Assembly: GCF_003149185.1 (NCBI RefSeq)
Contig: NZ_QGDO01000002.1
Location: 868,001 to 932,000 of the forward strand
From: Sediminitomix flava
GTDB lineage: Bacteria > Bacteroidota > Bacteroidia > Cytophagales > Flammeovirgaceae
DNA length: 64,000 nucleotides
Direction of reading: 5' to 3'
The stretch's first letter is position 1, and every line of letters begins with the position of its first letter. Both the position numbers and the translations under genes were made by a program. Positions 1 to 14,328 of this stretch are shown piece by piece. A model generated the notes under the pieces. That model was not told the DNA's origin, did no database searches, and worked only from the letters and a program-made list of their open reading frames with translations.

Positions 1-1423
1 ATTCTTCAAACATTTCACTTGCCGATTTGTCAATCATAGCCGTATAATCTACGAACTTAGTTTCAAGTTCTTTTTGCTTCTCACGGATGTCTTGAATCAT
101 ATCCGAATAACGTAGATAAGCAAAGTTTGAAACCGTATTAAAAATCCAGAATGCAGAAGTTTCCGAATAAGTAAGCATATCACCATTTCCTACCTCAAAA
201 GTTTCTGGCACTTCTGTCATACCACAGTACATTGGTGTATAAACAGTAGAATAAGTATCGTCTACTCCAAACCACAGTATTCCGCCAATAGGGTCTGGTA
301 AAGAAGCTCTTGATTGAGCAACCAAAGAAAAACCTGTCTGTTGTGTAGAAATTGCTCTTTCATTGAAATACTCTTTTCCTTCATATTCCCAAGTCAAACC
401 TCTCCAACGGTACGGCAAATCAAAGGCTCCTGCCCCTGCATCTTGTGTCATGTCCAATGGTGTTCCTTCGTAGTGATCACGCATTAGCTCCATTACATCT
501 TGAACCGATAGCTTTTTAGATGGCTTCACCCACAATGGTAGTTTATTTGTCGTAAAACCTGTTGCTTCGTCCTTCTCCAATTTCCCTTCTGCGTAAGCTG
601 TAAACTTATCCATTCCATCTGTCAGACGGTTATAAATTGACCATACACGAGCATCACAGAAACGAGCACCACCAAAGTCCACAGGGGCATACACCTCTGC
701 AAAATCAAAATCTTTATCTTTTCCTTTGTACCATCCTTTGTTTTTTGCAAACTCAATTACATCAGCTGAGTACAAACAATTCTCTTTATCATCTTGAGGA
801 AATTTACCAATTCTAGCTTGGTTGGCATGAGCTGCTACATATCCATTTGGTACTCTACGAGCTACCCAAACAGCACCTTTTTCTCCTTCACCTTTCCCAA
901 TCAATTCCATGTACCACACTTCATTTTTATCAGAAATTGAGAAAGACTCACCCGAACTGTAATAACCGTAGGTATTCACCAATTCACCCATAATCGTGAT
1001 TGCTTCACGAGCTGTTTTTGCACGTTGTAAAGTAATGTAGATCAAGCTACCATAGTCTATGATTCCATCATTTTGTCCTTGGCACTCCTTTCTTCCTCCA
1101 AAAGTAGATTCTGTAATTGCAAGCTGATGTTCGTTCATATTCCCTACCACAGAATAAGTCTGCGCTACTTGAGGAATTTGACCAAGGGGCTTTCCTGTAT
1201 CCCAATCAATCACGTCCAGCATTGTACCTTCAGGATAAGTCATTGCAGGATAGAAATACAATTCTCCAAACAATACATGTGAATCGGCGGCATAGGTAAT
1301 CATATTGGAACCATCTTTTGTAGCTCCTTTTGTTACCATGATACTCGTACAAGCCAATGCTGAAGGTTGCGCAAACAAGCCTAAAACAAATAAGCCCAAT
1401 AAAGACAATACATTCTTTTTCAT
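1..1423 (-). CDS. Peptidase family C69 dipeptidase, C-terminus cut by window edge
   Basis: Reading down from the ATG at 1423 gives about 474 codons open to the window edge. Residues 1-24 form a signal peptide ending in ALA. The next residue is Cys25 in ACTSIMV, the N-terminal nucleophile of C69 (NTN-hydrolase) dipeptidases, which is exposed when the leader is removed. Further family signatures are DGSNMITYAADSH just after it and the VGNMNEHQLAI and ESTFGG stretches. The expected role is hydrolysis of dipeptides in the periplasm or outside the cell. Bacteroidota members usually run to 500-600 residues, so the missing part lies beyond base 1. It follows PUL1 on the same strand but is separated from it by a terminator and 471 bases, so it is probably an independent unit. 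The family call is firm; the exact substrate is not known. Confidence 0.88.
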   Translation of the reverse strand, partial: MKKNVLSLLGLFVLGLFAQPSALACTSIMVTKGATKDGSNMITYAADSHVLFGELYFYPAMTYPEGTMLDVIDWDTGKPLGQIPQVAQTYSVVGNMNEHQLAITESTFGGRKECQGQNDGIIDYGSLIYITLQRAKTAREAITIMGELVNTYGYYSSGESFSISDKNEVWYMELIGKGEGEKGAVWVARRVPNGYVAAHANQARIGKFPQDDKENCLYSADVIEFAKNKGWYKGKDKDFDFAEVYAPVDFGGARFCDARVWSIYNRLTDGMDKFTAYAEGKLEKDEATGFTTNKLPLWVKPSKKLSVQDVMELMRDHYEGTPLDMTQDAGAGAFDLPYRWRGLTWEYEGKEYFNERAISTQQTGFSLVAQSRASLPDPIGGILWFGVDDTYSTVYTPMYCGMTEVPETFEVGNGDMLTYSETSAFWIFNTVSNFAYLRYSDMIQDIREKQKELETKFVDYTAMIDKSASEMFEE

Positions 1424-1894
1424 CTATGAATTGATTTTAATTCGAGATTCTACAAGCTAAAAAGGTAACACTTATGCCGTTTAAAGATTCCCAACAAGAC
1501 TGAATAGCTTCTAATAAGACCTAATACATGTTTAGATTAGGAACTATTTTGTTCAAAAAGAAAAGGCTAAAGTTTGATGATTTTCACTGAGAATTAAGAA
1601 CTAGTTTCTTAATTCCTTTCAAGGTTAATCTTGTGGTAATTTTGAAAGTCAGGTAATAACAATAAACACTGTTTGAAGAGTTAGCGAAGCAATCTTCAAA
1701 CTTAATAATGAAAGAAAGAGTCTGAAGACTCATTTAAAACTAGATTTATTTCGATACCGAAGAACTCGCCTTTAATATTCATTGATGAATTCGTAAATAA
1801 CTTTGCTTAACTCTACGAATAGTGAAAACTTTTAGGGCAAAAGAAAAGGCCAATTCAAAATTGAATCAGCCTTTCAGATCATTTATCTGACATT
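1424..1894. other. Intergenic region with hairpins, no gene seen
   Basis: This AT-rich spacer lies between the C69 gene start and the end of PUL1. It holds the PUL1 terminator (1845-1874) and a 9-bp inverted repeat, GTTTGAAGA at 1671-1679 with TCTTCAAAC at 1693-1701. No convincing coding frame is visible. The promoter of the C69 gene must lie in its left part, but no clear -33/-7 pair was recognised. Confidence 0.5.
1845..1874 (-). terminator. Rho-independent terminator of PUL1
   Basis: On the minus strand AAAGGC-TG-ATTCAA pairs with TTGAAT-TG-GCCTTT around a 2-nt loop, followed by TTCTTTT. It sits 20 bases past the stop of the last PUL1 reading frame and probably ends that operon. Confidence 0.7.
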
Positions 1895-3067
1895 TTAATT
1901 TTCAGCAGGGCAATCACATTTTTTGGTGTATGTAGTCGGTAATGGCTGATAGGCTACTCCGCTACTGTTTTCTAATAAAAGAGTGAATTCTAATATCATC
2001 CCATCGCAGGTCAAAGTGACTTCCAAGTCTTCTTTTGTTGCGTGATCTTGCCAGTCAGAAACCAATTGCCCCGCAGGGATTACGGCCATATCTCCATCAA
2101 AAATGATTTCAACAAGGTGTGCTCCATCCCAGATGTTATTCCACATATTCTCGATGAAGAACTGATTTCCTTCCTTCACTATTTTCACTTCATATTCAGA
2201 AGTTTCTCCTGTTTCTCCATTCACAACTTCTGATACAAAGTAAGTTCCCAACCAAGCTTCTGGGGCAAGACTATTGGCATCCATTGTAGCTACAGTTTCC
2301 AAATTGCCATAATCTTCATTGGAACTGTTTACTAAAAGTAGGTTAAATGCAATACTTTTATCATTTGCGTCTAGAGCCACAGGAATATTCTCTTTTGTTC
2401 TATGGTCTTGCCAATCAGAGACTAGCTGTCCGCCAGGGATATATACCGACGATCCTTCAAATACGATTTCTACAAGGTGAGCACCATCTTCAGCATTATT
2501 CCATAGGTTTTGAATAAAGTATTGCTCTCCTTCTTGGACTATAGACATGTCATACTCATTAGACTCATTCTCTACGGCTGTATAGTCTCCAAGCCATTCA
2601 CTTGGAATAAATACGACTCCTTCTCTTCTCACTTTTACTTCACAAACGCTGTTTGCTACGTTGTAACCAACACCCGTTGGGATATTCAGCATGACAGAAC
2701 CGACATCTCCTTTATTCAAATTTGAAGAAGAAACCGTAATCATTACTTCAACTTGTGGTTGTTCTTTAGACTATGACACTACGGTTGGACTCACGGTTAC
2801 ATCGGTATCTAACAAATTGCTAAGCTCTACATCCAAAGCAATATCACTGATTGTATTTTGCTGATTTTTGAGCGAAAGCAAGGTAGTTACTGTGATACTT
2901 TCTTCGGGGTTCTCTTCTGTAAAAAGAATATTTTCAGAAGTTGACTCAAAAACAAGTGTAGACGGTGCAATACCATAATCTGCACTTTTTTCCTCACAAG
3001 AACTCAGTAAACCAATTAGTAGGCTAAAAAGAAGTCCTAGAGGGATATATTGAAAGACTGATTTCAT
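1895..3067 (-). pseudogene. PUL1 surface lipoprotein interrupted by one in-frame TAG
   Basis: The chosen start at 3067 gives a lipoprotein leader with lipobox LLSSC (Cys24). The frame runs to a TAG at 2773-2771 (..SPTVVS stop SKEQPQVEV..) and continues in the same frame, without any shift, to 1895. The two halves (about 98 and 291 codons) are therefore one reading frame split by a single amber codon; CAG to TAG would be the simplest change. The C-terminal part holds two tandem copies of a module of roughly 110 residues, each with the blocks NNxxDGAHLVEI, IPxGQLVSDWQDH and TKE. Placed right after susD, it fits a SusE/SusF-like surface glycan-binding lipoprotein. It may be a real pseudogene, a read-through gene or a base-call error. 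The downstream half has its own ATG at 2743, but a product from there would lack a signal peptide. Confidence 0.75.
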
Positions 3068-3116
3068 AAAAAAGTATTTAGAAGTTATTTCAAAAAGCAC
3101 TTAAAGTAATTTGATA

Positions 3117-3141
3117 AATGAGGGCTAGTTCAGCCCTCATT
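3117..3141 (-). promoter_or_regulatory. Stem-loop between susD and the downstream lipoprotein gene
   Basis: AATGAGGGCT (3117-3126) pairs perfectly with AGCCCTCATT (3132-3141) around 5 nt. No strong U-run follows on the minus strand, so it looks like an intercistronic stem-loop (partial terminator or RNA end-protector) rather than a full stop. A similar element follows the other susD at 60226. Confidence 0.55.
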
Positions 3142-3154
3142 ATCCACTCAAACA

Positions 3155-4597
3155 TTAGAATCCTGGCGTTGGATCAACATATTTGTTTCTTTGCGCTTCC
3201 TCTAGTGGGATTGGGAAATAATTGTGTTTGTCCTCAAATTTTTCAGCATAAGGATTTCCCGATGCGACTAGCTGTTGCTTCGTGATTCCCCAACGAGCCA
3301 AGTCATAGAAACGCTGTCCTTCACTTACAAGCTCCAACATGCGTTGCTTGCGGATTTCAGTTCTCAACTCATCGCCAGTCAAACTCACAGATGACAAATT
3401 CGCTCGATTTCTCACTTGATTTAAGAAAGTCAACGCCTGTGTATCTTGCCCCATTTCATTCAATGCTTCAGCCTGCATAAGCAATACATCAGCATAACGC
3501 ATCAAGATTAAATCTACCACACTTCTGTTGGTTGAAATGGCGTTGATCGACTCAACATATTTCAGACTCATCTTAAAATCTGGATTTGGGAAGTCTACAA
3601 TTGTCCCATCAAACTCTTGCCCATGCTCCAAAATTGAAGCCGCTTTACGGATATCGCCATCCTCAAAAGTGCTCGCACAATAATCTGAAATGCTTGCCAT
3701 ATTCCAGCCACCATTATAACCTTGAGGAGCCATAGCTACGCCCAATTGATGGTAAATGTCCAAAGCATCAATTTGCTCTTCTGTATACCCTCTTGAGAAA
3801 ATAACTTCTTCATTTACCTCTGCTGTACCATCAAACATAGAACGGTAAGCAGTACCTCTAACCAATGCATGTCCTGAAATTTGCTCAAAAGCCTTATTTG
3901 CTTCACTCCAATCAGCTTGATATAAATGTGCTTTTCCTAAGAAAGCAAAGGCGGCATTTGCGGTTGCCCTGCCCCAATATTGAGAAGCCCAAGATTGGGG
4001 CAAATGCGCTGCGGCAAACGAAAAATCTTCTTCTATTTGAGTGTAAACTTCATCTTCTGTCGCTAAAGCTTGAGACAATTCTTCTGGGCTTTTAGGAACA
4101 CTCACTCTCAAAATGATATCATGGAAATTTCTCTTCAAATTGAAATGATAAAATGCTCTCAAGAACTTCGCTTCTGCTATAAGTTCATTTTGCTCATTTT
4201 CAGAAAGCATATCCATAGTTGGAACATTCTCAATGATATCATTTGCCATTTTGATACCCACATACCATCGGTTCCACATGTAGGCAGGAACGCCTTCACT
4301 GGCTGTATTTGAGAAATTCACTATTCGTTGCAGATAGCCCCAATCAGTTGTTCCGCTTTCTGGATGAATGTCATCTGATCGGAAATTTTCTGGCAAATAG
4401 AAATATTCATGGTATGTCCAGCCTGTCGTTGAGATGTATGAATAAGTAGTGGCTAGGTATTGTTCTACCGCTTCATAACTTACCCAAATCTGATCGGAAG
4501 TAGGTTGATCTGGGGATTCTTCAGTCAAGTAGTCTTCACAAGATGTAAAACCAATGACCAAAAGCATCGCGCTTATTATATGGATGAATCTTTTCAT
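3155..4597 (-). CDS. susD: SusD/RagB-family glycan-binding outer-membrane lipoprotein
   Basis: A protein of 480 residues with lipoprotein leader and lipobox GFTSC (Cys20), followed by the family opening EDYLTEESPDQPT. Helical TPR-like blocks typical of SusD are visible (LIAEAKFLRAFYHFNL near 140, and the C-terminal RKQRMLELVSEGQRFYDLAR). The C-terminus (YFPIPLEEAQRNKYVDPTPGF) is the usual SusD ending. The role is to cap the SusC porin at the cell surface and capture oligosaccharide. It lies 21 bases after susC in the same operon. The length is normal and no key block is missing. The ligand cannot be read from the sequence; neighbouring enzymes suggest galacto/gluco-configured sugars. Confidence 0.95.
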   Translation of the reverse strand: MKRFIHIISAMLLVIGFTSCEDYLTEESPDQPTSDQIWVSYEAVEQYLATTYSYISTTGWTYHEYFYLPENFRSDDIHPESGTTDWGYLQRIVNFSNTASEGVPAYMWNRWYVGIKMANDIIENVPTMDMLSENEQNELIAEAKFLRAFYHFNLKRNFHDIILRVSVPKSPEELSQALATEDEVYTQIEEDFSFAAAHLPQSWASQYWGRATANAAFAFLGKAHLYQADWSEANKAFEQISGHALVRGTAYRSMFDGTAEVNEEVIFSRGYTEEQIDALDIYHQLGVAMAPQGYNGGWNMASISDYCASTFEDGDIRKAASILEHGQEFDGTIVDFPNPDFKMSLKYVESINAISTNRSVVDLILMRYADVLLMQAEALNEMGQDTQALTFLNQVRNRANLSSVSLTGDELRTEIRKQRMLELVSEGQRFYDLARWGITKQQLVASGNPYAEKFEDKHNYFPIPLEEAQRNKYVDPTPGF

Positions 4598-4618
4598 AAC
4601 ATTAAATTTTGGATTGGA

Positions 4619-7600
4619 TTAGAAGGATACTTGAATACCTGCTGTGAAGGTGCGGAACATAGGGTACGAACCATAGTCAACACCTTGTGTAAGTGCACTA
4701 GAAGGAATTACTTCTGGGTCATAACCAGAATATCCTGTCAGTGTGAAGACATTGTCAGCATTGATATAAGCTCTCAATTTTTGAAGCTTCAAACGTTCAC
4801 ACATACTTTGTGGCAAAGTGTAACCAAATTGAAGGTTTTTCAGACGGAAATATGAACCATCTTCCAAGAATCGGTCAGACATCATATAGTTTCCGTTATT
4901 ATCTACAACTACATTTCGAGGAATGTCCGTATTGGTATTTTCTGGTGTCCAAGCATTCAAAAGGTCAGCACTCATATTGAAGTTTGTATTTGGCTGAGCA
5001 GTATTGAAAGCCGTTACGTTTAGAATTTCATTTCCTGTTACCCCTTGGAAGAATAAAGAAAGATCAAATTGCTTGTATGAAAGATTTAGGTTTAATCCAT
5101 ATTCTAAGGTTGGAAGTGGAGAACCTACAACCGTTCTATCATCAGAATCAATCTGTCCGTCACCGTTTACATCTACATAAATGACATCTCCAGGTTTTGC
5201 ATTTGGCTGAATCTTATTGCCTTCGCTATCCACATAGCGGTCAATCTGTTCTTGAGATTGAAAGATTCCGTTGGTTTTCATCATATAGAACTGACTCGCT
5301 GATTCTCCAACCATCGAAATGGTTTGTGCTGCTCCTGTTCCATAGATTTCATCTCCGTACAATGCTCCATCTCTATCCCCTAAAGAAACTACTTCGTTTT
5401 TCAAGGTTGTCATATTTGCACTTAAATCATACTTCAACTCTCCAATACTTCCTCTGTAACCTAGTTCCAATTCTAGACCTCTGTTAGACATCATTCCTAA
5501 GTTGACCATTGGTGCATCTACGCCAGATGATGGTGGTGTATTCGGATCTTCCAAAAGTAATGATTCCGAGTCATTTTGATAATAGTTGATTGTACCGTAA
5601 ACTCTGTCTGCAAAAAGACCAAAGTCAGCACCTATATTCAATGTTTTTGATTCTTCCCACTTCAGTTGTGAGTTTGCCATTCCTGGTGTTCCAATTCCTC
5701 CGACAGGCTTATTGCCCCATACATACCAATAACCACTCTCTACCAATGCTTGACGGTCATATGCACTCAAGGCTGTTTCTCTACCAAGAATACCATAAGA
5801 TGCTCTAAGTTTTAATTCTGAGAATACATCGCTCATTCCTGTGAAAAACTCTTCGTTATGTAATTTCCAAGCAGCTGATACAGACGGGAAGTTCCCCCAG
5901 CGGTTTTCGCTGCCAAACTTTGAAGAAGCATCTCTTCTAATTGTTGCTTGTACCAAATAACGATCATCATAGCTGTAGTTTACACGACTCATCAAACCAA
6001 AACGAGTTACTCTTTGGAAACCACCAGTACCAATGAAATCACCTGACTGTGCCGCTCCTAAAGATGGATCTAAACCTCCAAAATCTGGGAACATAAATCC
6101 GCCTGTCACATTCATATCTACATTTGCATAGTCGTACTCATAACCTACAATACCTCCCATTACAGAAAGGGAATGCTTGTCAGCAAAAGTATTTGAATAG
6201 GTTAATGTGAAATCGTAATTCAAATCACTCCACTCTGCTCTGTATTCTTGTAAATATGGATTTTGGCGTTGTGTATCTGTTGCCAATTTATACTCTGGGT
6301 AATAATAACGTTGTTGATAAAATGACTTGGTATATCCTACATTACCCGATGCAATCAGATTATCTAAAATTTGATATTGAAGACCGATATTGGCGATCAA
6401 TTGATCTTTTGCAGATTCGTTATTGATCAGTTCTGATTGCCCCACAGGATTGGCTCCACTACGAATGTCGTATTCATCAATATAGCCATAACCACTTTCC
6501 TTTGTTTCGTCATAAATTGGTACAAGTGCCAAAGAGCGTTGCATGTTAGACATGCTCATGGTATTTGTTTCCCAAGTCTGACGAGAATAAGCGACATTTG
6601 GTGTTACTTTCAAGTTTCCTTTCTCAAAAGTAGACTTATATCTGAAGTTGAATCTCTCCGTTCCAGAATTGTCTATCACACCATCTTGACTGAGGTAGTT
6701 CACAGACAGGTTATAGTTAGAAAACTTAGAACCTCCCGACAAGCCTACAGAATAATTTTGGATGGTGGCTGAACTCATAGTAGCATCTTGCCAATCTGTA
6801 TTTGCATAATTTTCTAGATTAAAACCAGAATTCGGCTGTAAGTATAAAGGCAATGAAGAAATTGTACCTTCTGCCATTGAGTTATTGTAAGTCTGTTCTT
6901 TGATCGAATACCATTGATTTGCATCTGCCATATTTAGACGATTCATATCTTCTTGGATACCGGCATACATGGTCACATCAATTTTCATCGGTTGATCTTT
7001 CTTACCCGATTTTGTAGTAACCAACACCACTCCGTTGGCTGCCAAAGAACCGTAAATTGCGGCTGCAGCACCATCTTTCAAGATTTCAAAAGACTCAATA
7101 TCATCTGGCGGAATCATACTGATATCTCCACCCGGAATACCATCGATCACAAAAAGTGGTTGCACATTACCAAAAGAACTCATCCCTCTGATTTTAATAT
7201 AAGGTGCACTTCCCGGAGAACCCGAATTGATAACTGAAACCCCAGAAGTACGCCCTTGAAGCATTTGAGCTGGAGATGTGGCTGCAATTTTATTGGCATC
7301 TGCTGCTTTTACAGTACTTACAGCACTCGAAAGATCACTCTTCTTCTGAATACCATAGCCCACAACTACAATCTCATCCAATTCTTCCGCATCCGGTCGC
7401 AGGTTCACATCCAAGACGGTTTGTTGGGCAGGAAGTATGATTTCCTGTGTCTCTAAACCTACATAAGAAAAGACAAGAACGACCTCTTCCGTGGGCAATT
7501 CCAACTTATACTTTCCATTGAAATCTGTAATCGTTCCTTTGCTTGTTCCTTTCACAGAAATATTTGCTCCAGGAACTCCTTCTCCGCTATCATCTATTAC

Positions 7601-7741
7601 ACTACCTGTAAGTGTCTTTACAGATTGTGCATATATATTTTGTAAGGAGAAAATGGATATCAATAGTATCATAAATACTGAGGACGAAAAAGCCTTACGA
7701 CTCATGTCCAAGCATGGAAAATTGTAATTCCTCATATCCAA
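4619..7741 (-). CDS. susC: SusC/RagA-family TonB-linked outer-membrane transporter
   Basis: A protein of 1040 residues. The signal peptide ends near IYAQS (about residue 40); the in-frame Met13 (7705) would give a more standard leader and may be the real start. Next come a carboxypeptidase-regulatory-like domain (about 44-115), the TonB-box region EELDEIVVVGYG, and a plug domain with IKIRGMSSFG and FVIDGIPGG and ending near ANGVVLVTTKSGKK. The beta-barrel follows, finishing with the terminal aromatic F (GIQVSF). It imports glycan oligomers together with SusD, encoded 21 bases downstream. A 171-base spacer separates it from the lysO-like genes upstream, so it may have its own promoter as well as operon read-through. 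Confidence 0.96.
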   Translation of the reverse strand: MDMRNYNFPCLDMSRKAFSSSVFMILLISIFSLQNIYAQSVKTLTGSVIDDSGEGVPGANISVKGTSKGTITDFNGKYKLELPTEEVVLVFSYVGLETQEIILPAQQTVLDVNLRPDAEELDEIVVVGYGIQKKSDLSSAVSTVKAADANKIAATSPAQMLQGRTSGVSVINSGSPGSAPYIKIRGMSSFGNVQPLFVIDGIPGGDISMIPPDDIESFEILKDGAAAAIYGSLAANGVVLVTTKSGKKDQPMKIDVTMYAGIQEDMNRLNMADANQWYSIKEQTYNNSMAEGTISSLPLYLQPNSGFNLENYANTDWQDATMSSATIQNYSVGLSGGSKFSNYNLSVNYLSQDGVIDNSGTERFNFRYKSTFEKGNLKVTPNVAYSRQTWETNTMSMSNMQRSLALVPIYDETKESGYGYIDEYDIRSGANPVGQSELINNESAKDQLIANIGLQYQILDNLIASGNVGYTKSFYQQRYYYPEYKLATDTQRQNPYLQEYRAEWSDLNYDFTLTYSNTFADKHSLSVMGGIVGYEYDYANVDMNVTGGFMFPDFGGLDPSLGAAQSGDFIGTGGFQRVTRFGLMSRVNYSYDDRYLVQATIRRDASSKFGSENRWGNFPSVSAAWKLHNEEFFTGMSDVFSELKLRASYGILGRETALSAYDRQALVESGYWYVWGNKPVGGIGTPGMANSQLKWEESKTLNIGADFGLFADRVYGTINYYQNDSESLLLEDPNTPPSSGVDAPMVNLGMMSNRGLELELGYRGSIGELKYDLSANMTTLKNEVVSLGDRDGALYGDEIYGTGAAQTISMVGESASQFYMMKTNGIFQSQEQIDRYVDSEGNKIQPNAKPGDVIYVDVNGDGQIDSDDRTVVGSPLPTLEYGLNLNLSYKQFDLSLFFQGVTGNEILNVTAFNTAQPNTNFNMSADLLNAWTPENTNTDIPRNVVVDNNGNYMMSDRFLEDGSYFRLKNLQFGYTLPQSMCERLKLQKLRAYINADNVFTLTGYSGYDPEVIPSSALTQGVDYGSYPMFRTFTAGIQVSF

Positions 7742-7789
7742 AAAATTTAAATAGTTACTTTAGAAAAGTGTATTTGTTTATTGATTGGT

Positions 7790-7804
7790 GGTGTTTAAAA
7801 CACC
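7790..7804. promoter_or_regulatory. Palindrome upstream of PUL1 susC
   Basis: GGTGTTT-A-AAACACC is a perfect 15-bp dyad centred about 55 bases upstream of the susC start. Its position suits an operator or an RNA hairpin in the 5' leader. No matching regulator is identified, so this is only a candidate. Confidence 0.3.
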
Positions 7805-7912
7805 TTGATTTAGTGTTTCTTTCTTCAAACAGAAAGTGTGTTTTCAGTCTTTAATTTTTCTCTCTTGTCTTGTGTTGATCATGTTTATTCTAAAAAAATA
7901 TTTGATGTGTTT

Positions 7913-8509
7913 TTAATTCAAAATAAAGGGGATCAGCAGTGGTACTGCTATGGTGAGCAATATCCCGTTGAACAAGGCAACAACTACATAATCTTTCCCC
8001 GAATACTGACTGATGACAGGTAAGGTCGTATCCATAGAAGTTGCTCCTGCCGATGCGATCGGTGATAGATTGCCTGTAAACTTTACTAGAAGTGGAGTGA
8101 TTAGTAATGTCAACAACTCTCTCATAATGTTAGAAAGCAAAGCAACTACCCCTAAAGCCTCTCCATGCAATTCTGTGATATAAATACTAGACAGGCTATA
8201 ATAACCAAAACCTGCACCTACGGCCATTCCTTCTTTAAAACCTTGCCCTATAGCTAAGTTGATTAGTGCCGCTCCGATTATACTTCCAATCCCGACTGAA
8301 AGAGGAACCAAAAACAAACCGAGGTTAGCCCCTTTCAACATCTTAATAGCTCTTTTATCTATGCCAATTCCAATGCCTACTAAAAACATTAGGATGTAAA
8401 GTGCATAGGTGCTAAAGTCATTTTCAACCAATACTGTAGGGATAAATCCGAAAACGGATAAAGTGCAACCTGCTACAAAAAAGAGGAGTATTAAAAGCGT
8501 CCCTTTCAT
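7913..8509 (-). CDS. LysO-like exporter, C-terminal half (DUF340-type)
   Basis: A membrane protein of 198 residues, nearly all hydrophobic helices, with the blocks LVGIGIGIDKRAIKMLK, GFGYYSLSSIYITEL and SPIASAGATSMDTTLP characteristic of the LysO (YbjE) lysine-exporter family. E. coli LysO is one protein of about 300 residues; here the N-terminal helices are encoded by the separate gene just upstream, with a 3-base gap. Split versions are, as I recall, usual in Bacteroidota, so this need not be a mutation. The two products presumably assemble in the inner membrane. Its place between a beta-galactosidase and susC is unexpected for an amino-acid exporter, and the true substrate may differ. Confidence 0.82.
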   Translation of the reverse strand: MKGTLLILLFFVAGCTLSVFGFIPTVLVENDFSTYALYILMFLVGIGIGIDKRAIKMLKGANLGLFLVPLSVGIGSIIGAALINLAIGQGFKEGMAVGAGFGYYSLSSIYITELHGEALGVVALLSNIMRELLTLLITPLLVKFTGNLSPIASAGATSMDTTLPVISQYSGKDYVVVALFNGILLTIAVPLLIPFILN

Positions 8510-8512
8510 CTT

Positions 8513-8782
8513 CTATTTCTTTAGATAAAACAGCTTATAGATAAAGTATGAGCAAAAAATACTTCCTCCAATTCCGCCCAAAGTCAGTAATAATGCTTGT
8601 CCTCCCAAATCGGTTAAGTTGTTTAAAACTTCTTCATTGGTTCCTACGGATACTCCCAAAAAAAACAAGAGTATCCAAATCATAACCGTAGTCGCTTTCT
8701 CTGTCAAATCAGCTAGTCTACCTTTATTTCTAAGTAAAACTCCGATGATGACTCCTAATCCTAATAATGCTAAGGTTTCCAT
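8513..8782 (-). CDS. LysO-like exporter, N-terminal half
   Basis: A protein of 89 residues with three predicted membrane helices (METLALLGLGVIIGVLLRNK, MIWILLFFLGVSVG, and a glycine-rich third helix). It matches the first third of single-chain LysO proteins; the blocks FFLGVSVGTNEEVL and LTLGGIGGS are recognisable. The start codon lies 3 bases after the stop of the GH2 gene, and its own stop lies 3 bases before the next gene, so translation is probably coupled along GH2, this gene and its partner. It must work with the 198-residue partner encoded next door. Confidence 0.78.
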   Translation of the reverse strand: METLALLGLGVIIGVLLRNKGRLADLTEKATTVMIWILLFFLGVSVGTNEEVLNNLTDLGGQALLLTLGGIGGSIFCSYFIYKLFYLKK

Positions 8783-8785
8783 TTT

Positions 8786-11980
<3,195 letters not shown>

Positions 11981-12009
11981 TTAGATCAATGAACAGTTTG
12001 ATTTCTTGA

Positions 12010-14058
<2,049 letters not shown>

Positions 14059-14181
14059 CTACATCTAATTAGTCAAACACTAAAACTCTACTCGGATATT
14101 TAGGTACCTTTCTGACTTCCGATGTTTCAAAGGTGGTAGATTACATTTTGAAAGAAAAATAACTCACCTATACACAAACTA

Positions 14182-14226
14182 TACAGCTTGTAATGTAAAT
14201 CAAACACTTATAATTAAACACACATT
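14182..14226 (-). promoter_or_regulatory. Upstream block of PUL1 operon, also found upstream of PUL2
   Basis: Read on the minus strand there is AATGTGTGTTTAAT (14226-14213), 6 bases, TGTTTGAT (14206-14199), 9 bases, then AAGCTGTA (14189-14182). The same three blocks in the same order occur at 55262-55210. After the last block comes TATAGTTTG, close to the Bacteroidota -7 element, about 19 bases after a TTTG that could serve as the -33 element. Probable promoter region of the GH63-GH2 operon. Confidence 0.45.
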
Positions 14227-14328
14227 TACAACACATTAAATAAGTCAATAGGTTGAAATATATTTTTCAGAAACTCAAAAAGGTATAAAGTGATGTAGGG
14301 GTGAAACTCTACAGGTTTTGAAGTTTTT

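Noticed and set aside
1073-1299. Short plus-strand frames over the C69 gene
   Set aside because: They are antisense to a well-supported coding frame with a signal peptide and catalytic Cys, and show no family features.
4460-7727. Many plus-strand frames across susD and susC
   Set aside because: Shadow frames of the SusC/SusD coding sequence, with no starts, families or terminators of their own.
8513-8782. Broken lysO gene by frameshift
   Set aside because: Both halves have their own start and stop with a tidy 3-base gap, and split versions are usual in this phylum, so it is not called a pseudogene.
14294-14313. Terminator after the TPR-HTH gene
   Set aside because: Only a 5-bp stem and no useful U-run on the minus strand.
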